Shown: positions 20,548 to 26,850 of the stretch, piece by piece | Layout of the letters: each line of letters opens with the position of its first letter | Position numbering within the stretch: position 1 is the first letter of the stretch | NCBI GenBank assembly: GCA_001579985.1 | Contig: LRSR01004355.1 | Coordinates: 1-26,850, forward strand | Source: Hypsibius dujardini | Taxonomy: Eukaryota; Tardigrada; Eutardigrada; Parachela; Hypsibiidae | Direction: 5' to 3' | DNA length: 26,850 bases | The notes under the pieces: generated by a model | What the model was told of the DNA's origin: nothing | What the model saw: the letters and a program-made list of their open reading frames with translations, nothing else | The model's database searches: none | Position numbers and translations under genes: made by a program

Positions 20548-23500
20548 TTAAGGATTCGTGGAGTCAGGGACGGGAAGAGTGCTGCCCTCCTGGCTGCTGG
20601 GCTCAGCTGTATCGGACTGTGTCGGCGGCGGCGGTGGTGGTAGCTGCACTGCTGCAACCCGCTTGCTGGACTCATCTTCCACATTCTCTTCGCAGATCCG
20701 CAGTCTCGGCTGATCATCTTCCTCTTCGTCCGAGTTGGGGTAGCTGACAATGGGCATCGGCCGGCTCGTGGACAAGCCGGAAGGTGCTGCCGTCTCAATA
20801 GAAGCCGAAGACGGCGCAACGGTCTCCGTGACATCGCTCACCACGGTGGGAGTGGAAGCTGGTGGTGGTGATTCAGCCTGGACAGGAACTGGCAGGTCAG
20901 CGACAGGGTTATCAACCACATGTTGATCTGAGGTCGCGGTGACTTCACTGACCGGAGCAGCAGCCTCGTGAATGGCCGATGAGGCAACAAGCGCTTCCTT
21001 CTCCTCAACTAACGTGGCGGGAACATCAGCTTCACCATTGTTGATGGGAGAGACTACTTTGCTTTCCAATTCCACGACCGGTTCCCTGCTACAGAAACAT
21101 CTTTTAGACTACATCCCATACGTCGAGAATCATTTTAGTTTGTCTGCCTGTGTTGATGTGTATCCGGTCCAAAACTAACGAAAACTTACATCGGAGGTGC
21201 CTCCTGCTCAGTGACCACTGGTCCATTAACCAGACTCTCTGCAACCGTCTCAGGCAACGACACCTTCTCGACCACCAAAGTCTCCACAGCGGTGGGGGAA
21301 GAGGCTACCGCGACGACTACGACAGTTTCAGTACGAGTCGGCTCCTCCACATTAGCCACGGTAACCGGTGAACTGTGGATAACCGCAGTTTCCTTCTGAT
21401 CCAGAACGGGCGGTACGTGCTGCACCGGCGGCACTCCTGTGGGCAGTTGCACATCGACCGGAATCATGGATGTTGCGATGGCCGACAACATGGTCAACGG
21501 GCAACCCGGCTCACCCGCAAGCGAGCTCGATCCAACCATGTGCTGCTGCGGTGGAGGGCCCGGCATTGACATGACAGGTGCCGGTGCTGGGGTCGGTGGC
21601 ACAGGCTTCTTCCTGCTTCGAGGCTTCCTGGGAGGTTTCTCTTTGACTTCGACTGTCAATTTTGACGCCGCTGCGACGACCTTTGGCGTCTTCGCCGCTT
21701 CGCCACCGCCGCGCCCACGGCCTTTGGGGGCTTCTTTGTGGGACGGCGGAGTAAACGCTGAAACATGACAGAGATCTTATGACACTGTTTCAAAAGCACT
21801 CGGTAATAATTCGTATCCAGTTCAAGTCTGCCCTACATGGATTTCCAAGGGAAGTATACTGCACTCCACCTATGCTGCCTTGGGGTAGGATAGGGGAATT
21901 GCGATGGGTAGAGGGCTCCGGTGTGCGGCCGGACTTGCCGGAGGAGGTATTGCTGTGCGTGCTGGATGGTCTGTGGTTGTCTTTGTAGTACACGGAACCA
22001 GCAGTCTGCGGAGATGGACTGATCGAGGACGAGGAGTGCTTCGAGCTGCTGCTTCCCACGCTCGGCGACGAATATGCACCGAAAGAAGGACCGCCTAGTG
22101 GCGGCGACAGGTTATTTAAAGCCTGCATCGCGCCTGTGATGACCCCTAAAACAAATGAATCAGATTTAAGTTGCCAGTAAGTCTACACAACATGCGGACC
22201 TACAAACAGACAAATGGGAAAGCCTAAACGCCGACGAGACAGACAGCAAAACAAAACACACAGCCGTTCAACACATTCAACTATTACACACACCGTACAT
22301 AAGCTGCACTGTGTGCATTTCCCTACCAGTTAAATGACTGGCCCCAGGAGAAGGACGTAAATCCGGCGACGTTGCCGTGGTACGGACAGCCCGGTTGTTA
22401 GCGGCCATTTGCGCCGCCGCGAGACGCTGCATCTCTTCCGCCTGGGCCCTAGTGGGCTGCATACCGGTCATCATGGGGTACATGATTGTGGGGTCCCACT
22501 GCCCGCTCTGCTGCATGTGAACCGGATAGCCCGCAGCATTTCCATACCTACCAATTTAAAAAGAGGTTATGTGATCTGCACAACATTAAGGCGCCGATGA
22601 TGAAGTTAGCCCTCACATAATTGCAGCTCCAGCGCCCCCGGGGAACCCACCCGTGGCACCAAGGTGTCCCGGATAGTAGAAGCCCGCGGGACCTCCGTAC
22701 GGTGACATCATCGAGCCTGGGACGAAAACATGATAAGTTTACAATAGAATTGAAGAAATCGCCACACGAGAAGTAGCCAGACAATTCGCCTCTTCCAATA
22801 ATAGAAGCAAGTCAAGTTCGTATGCCGTACCAGTTTGATAGTTCTGTGAAGACATCTGATGAGGTTGCGACTGCTGATGCGACTGGGCCCCCGCATACTG
22901 GGCCGCATTGCCTGATCCCGAATGAGTGCTGCTACCGGTGCGATAGGAAGACTGCGAAGTTTGATTCTGCTGCTGTTGCTGCTGTGGATTGCTGACCGGT
23001 GAATTACGTGGGACAAACGGAGAAGGCGTGGTCGCTCGGAAGGGCGAGGGAGTGTTGGTGGTCGATGACTGTTGTTGATGACCACGCTGCTGTGGCTGAG
23101 TTGCCGCCGCTGCCGGCGGCTGGGGAAGATATCCCGGATACTGCGCGAACTGCTGAGAGGGATAACGACTCGACTGCTGCTGCTGAGACTGCTGGTAAAA
23201 GTCCATCGATGACGGGGATGGCTGGGGCACAACTGAGGGAGCCTGCTGCTGCTGCGAAGGCACCGGTGCTGTGGCCGCAGAAGCAAAAGAGTGTTGAGGC
23301 AGGCTACTACCGCCGCTGCCACGATCTCCGCCGCCACGCTGAAAAACAGCATTGTCCGCCTGATGCAGAGGTTCCGCTACTTCACGAGGGAAATCGTTAG
23401 AGATACCCTGCAAAGACGTAAAGAATCACACATTTACACACACACACACGCGTGCGCAAATCGGACGCGTTTTGAGGCCAATGTAGTCAGCAGAAGAGAC

Positions 23501-26500
23501 TTTAGTGAAGAGAAGCTAAACACAAACCTGAGGCTGTCCAGCAACGCGAGCCATCTTTTTGGGAGTGGGTCGGCTGTTAACTGGAGGTGCAGTCACCGGC
23601 TTACTTCCTTCGCTCCACTCATTGGAGTGCGATTGGGATGGAACCGAGACGGGCGGAGCAGCCAGTGCGCTCTTTAAAATCTCGTTGCTACTGTTATCCT
23701 GGCCCTGTGGATGCGGCATGCCGTTTTTCTCCCCGGGTTCGTGATCGGATGATTTTACTGCCACTGGCGACTTGACCGATCCTGCATCTTTGGAAGGCTG
23801 CGGTGAGCGTATAGGAACAGGCTCACTGACGGATGCCACGACATTGGTAACGGCAGCCGGTGAAACGGGTGCTTTCTCCTGCTGCTTCCTCGGCTTCACC
23901 TTTCGCACGTTCAGCGGATTGTAGGCGGGAACCTTGGGTTTGACGACTTCAACCGGCTTCACTTCCACGACCTTTGGAACAACGATACACTAGTAAGGAA
24001 AGCAGCAGGACGTGTGAAAAAACATCATGGAGAAGAGAAATGAAAGAAAAGTGACAGGCATCTAAGAATAAATAAAAAGTCACAGGACTGAAAAGATCTG
24101 AAGGATGCGCAATGTAACGCGCGCATCAGTACATCCCTTTCCAAATAAAGATTATCTGCAGCAATCCACTATTTTAAAAAAGAATAGATAATACATGTCA
24201 AATACTATTCTTGATCTGCGCATAAAGGAAAACATACAATGGGATATCTCAGTCGAATCCAGGTAATTATCGGTGGAATTATCGCTCTAGATACAGCAAA
24301 TGTTTTGTCTAATGACACGCTACACTAAATAATTAGCCGATATAGCAAGTACTTCAGATGATCAACTTAGTTTAATGTACACTGCAATTAATTGTTAATA
24401 CCCACGCTTTTATTGGAAAATGTACGGTAACAAGAGTGAGACGGTACGGGGAAGACACATCATCGTAGTACCCTGCATGTTTCTCCAACGATTTCTCACC
24501 TTGGGCACCTCCACAACTCGTTCGTCCTCACTCGGCTCACTTTTCTCTCGATAAGAGATCGGTTGCTTCCTCGGGCGGCTGGAGATGCTGCGATTGGGAC
24601 TCTCGCTCTCAGAAGTTCCCTTTCTTGCCTTTCGGCTTGGTGCAGCCGCAGCAGCCGCACCTTTCGCTTTGGGCGCCTTTACCGGAGCCTCCTTCTTTTT
24701 GGGAGCTGCCTTTTTGCGGCCACGCTGCGGGGAGCTGCTGGCACTGCGCCGCACTGAATCCTCGTCATCGGATCCAGATTCGACACGAGCCGACACTGCA
24801 GCCACTTCAGGCTTGTCCGCGCTCTTCTTCTCCAAGCGTTTCTTCAACGGCAGGCGCTGTTGCTGAGTTGGTATCGGTGAGGCGGCCTTCTTTTTAGCCG
24901 GTGGCGGAGCTCCAGCCCCCGCAGGTGCACGAGGAGGCATGGTTTTGATTCGTTTGTTGTTCAGTTTGCTAAGCGACCAGGTCGGTTCGTCATCCTCAGA
25001 ATCGCTCATGGAGAGTGACGGTTCAGGTTTTGGTTTTGCCTGAAAAAAAACGGTACATTTTAGATCAATGAGCCCGGCAAGACTAATCCAATCTAGGCTT
25101 GCGGATGTCCCCTGAACGACGAGCAATCTATGTGCTTCTAATCACTATACCTGCAATTGTAAATCCTCATCGTCATCCTCCTCCTCCTCATCGTCCTGGT
25201 CCTCCTCGTCATCCATGTCTTCGTCCGAGGTCACAGAAGTCTTCTTCCGCCCTCGAGACTTTTTGGCAACTTTAGCGCGCATCACAGCCTTCTTTTTCTT
25301 GATGACGCCAACCGGCGGGCGACCGCGTGGTCGCTTGACCTTCTCCGCCGCGCCGGGCTTTGACTTGGAACCCTTCTGTTTGGCTCTCACCGATTTGGTC
25401 GGGGGAGGCGACGGCGACGGTGACGGTGACGGCGACGGCGAAGGTGTCGCTCTCCGGGCGGGACTGTTCTTTTTGGAGGTGCGCGGCTTTTTGGTGGTCT
25501 TGACGGACACTTCCGACTTGGTGCTGGCCCGCCGACTCCTGGCTGCTCTGCTGCCAAAGTCAACTGGGGTCGGAGATATGGAAGTGGATGGACCGGTGGA
25601 TCTGCCATAATCCTTGACAATCTGAAGGAAGTAGGAAACTTAAAGTCACTCTAGTAAAAAGGAGGCTAGAAAAAAGAACACGAACTCAAACGCACCTGAA
25701 TCTCCTCCAGACGTGGATCTACTTTTCTGTCTTGGATGACATTATAGTCCATCACGGTGATGGTTTGGTCCTTGAGATTGTAGCCCTTCAGGCAGGCCGA
25801 GTACCAGCGCTGATTGGCACCGTCCTTCCAGTAGACTTGCAAACTTTGCCCAATCAGCTGCTTATCCTTCTCTTTGATGAGGCGTTGTTGACTGCGGCGA
25901 ACTTCAAACCACATGTTGATGGCAATTTGGTGGTCCTTCTGCACTGGTACGGTCGAGGATCCCTTGACCGATAGCGATGTCTGCAGGAAAAGAATGTGTT
26001 GGTTCCTTTATTCCCTTATTCCGGAATAGCAATACATAAAAAAACATGCAGAGGAACCGACCACATCAAAAAATCAACAAAAAACAGACGCAAGAAGCTG
26101 AGAAACGAGTGAACAGCGAAAACTGACAAAGACGCCAGGCACGATCCAAAAGATCACCAAGAGACGAGACACCAATTTGCTCAGAAATAAAAACAAAACC
26201 CGAAGCCAATCGATGAGATAGCCAGGCATGAACGTGGAGAACCGACGAGACAGACAATAACAAAATTATGATGCCAAATAAGAGAATGATGAATTTGTAT
26301 CGTACCTGGTGCTGTTGAACCGGGATAGCATTAAGTTGGTCTTTATCGACGAAGACTAAGCTGTTTTCAGACAACAAGCGAACCGGAACACGATTCCGCG
26401 CGTTGTAGTCAATTTGGTCCAACAAAGCCAGAAATGTCTGAAGGAAGATGGGACCACTCAAAATTCTGGCGGCCGGAAAAGTCACACTAAAGAAACAAAA

Positions 26501-26659
26501 AATGACCGCCCACGTACCGCCGCTGGGCGAAAGGATTTCGGTGCGTGGTCCTTGGATTTCTTGGATGTGCCATTGGAAGAGATATCGTGCTCCGACCACC
26601 ACATCAAGTTCTGTTCGATCAGGAAGCAAGAGAAGTTCCCTCCTTGAACGTTGTCGTAC
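20548..26659 (-). CDS. KDM3: KDM3/JMJD1-type demethylase, N-terminal half (Tudor-like region, AT-hook, long disordered region), 5' end beyond window
   Basis: Twelve exons: 26659-26518, 26437-26306, 25980-25696, 25621-25151, 25039-24500, 23989-23528, 23407-22831, 22716-22617, 22547-22327, 22145-21870, 21757-21190, 21085-20548. All junctions are GT-AG and in phase, giving about 1436 residues to a TAA at 20550-20548. The first exons match the KDM3 N-terminus as I know it: CFLIEQNLMWWSE, VPVRLLSENSLVFVDKDQL, WYSACLKGYN and KVDPRLEEIQ, a Tudor-like/chromatin-binding region. Next come a basic block with an AT-hook (KRPRGRPP), an SPSPSP run, an acidic DDEEEE tract, further Lys/Ser-rich and Gln-rich segments, PRKPRSRKK, and a Pro/Val/Ser tail. 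Most of it is predicted disordered. No good donor precedes the stop, so the join to the catalytic exons at 17751 is unproven. The donor at 21870/21869 and the acceptor at 23990 are the least certain sites. Confidence 0.82.
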
Positions 26660-26850
26660 CTGCAGACAGGCGACAAGGTATTATTCAATCAAATCAGCAT
26701 TCACCACACTGAACTGCGCATTGGCTGCGCATTGATATCACGCCCCGCGGGCTTAAAACTTGCACTCAATCAAACACTCGTATAGTGTACAGTAAGCGAC
26801 AGGAAAACATTGAATGGAGGGTTCGAGCGATGGGCAAAAGGGGTGGGGCG
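26660..26850. other. KDM3 intron sequence at the window edge
   Basis: The acceptor CTGTCTGCAG| at 26661-26660 ends an intron whose donor lies outside the window. Its distal 60 bp are the start of a family C MITE. Confidence 0.7.
26790..26850. mobile_element. MITE family C, second copy, cut by window end
   Basis: After TA (26788-26789) it reads CAGTAAGCGACAG, then ATGGAGGGT and GATGGGCAAAAGGGG, matching the right arm of the 14002-14222 element in reverse orientation. Only about 61 bp are inside the window. Confidence 0.8.

Noticed and set aside
21439-21768. Plus-strand frames opposite the KDM3 linker exons (also 22999-23400, 24585-24897, 25215-25610)
   Set aside because: They are shadows of GC-rich low-complexity KDM3 exons, without splice or domain support.

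Overview
The window is animal nuclear DNA from a compact invertebrate genome. Its genes are broken into many small exons by GT-AG introns, often only 60-130 nt long. It carries simple-sequence tracts, minisatellites and small inverted-repeat transposons, and it has no operons, prokaryotic ribosome-binding sites or rRNA. A tardigrade or similar small ecdysozoan would fit the gene density and intron sizes, but nothing here proves the taxon. All recognisable genes lie on the minus strand. I rebuilt them exon by exon by matching splice sites and codon phase by hand, because the longest open frames are often shadows of the true coding frames.

Layout from low to high coordinate: (1) 1-1230, a secreted protein with a signal peptide and an extraordinarily dense run of N-glycosylation sequons, continuing past the window start. 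(2) 1348-3205, intergenic DNA with two tandem-repeat tracts. (3) 3206-5085, a complete five-exon rhodopsin-like GPCR of 406 residues with a TATA box about 240 nt upstream. (4) 5332-7358, intergenic DNA with a fold-back element and a 16-bp minisatellite. (5) 7359-10372, a complete 14-exon cytochrome P450 of 500 residues, CYP2-clan type. (6) 10373-12581, intergenic DNA with a degenerate MITE and a minisatellite. (7) 12582 to beyond 26659, a KDM3/JMJD1-type JmjC histone H3K9 demethylase that enters the window already in progress. Its N-terminal half (26659-20548) carries the Tudor-like region, an AT-hook and a very long disordered region. Its catalytic half (17751-12582) carries the zinc finger and JmjC domain. 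Between the halves lie an in-frame stop codon and 2.8 kb of MITE-rich DNA, so whether this is one gene or two is open.

The genes do not form a pathway: a surface or secreted glycoprotein, a receptor, a membrane monooxygenase and a chromatin enzyme simply sit in a row. At least three families of short non-autonomous inverted-repeat elements recur in introns and spacers, two of them with TA target-site duplications typical of Tc1/mariner. I see no convincing new multi-gene system. The points most worth following are the sequon-saturated secreted protein, the KDM3 split, the P450 lacking its I-helix threonine, and the GPCR with several altered signature motifs.
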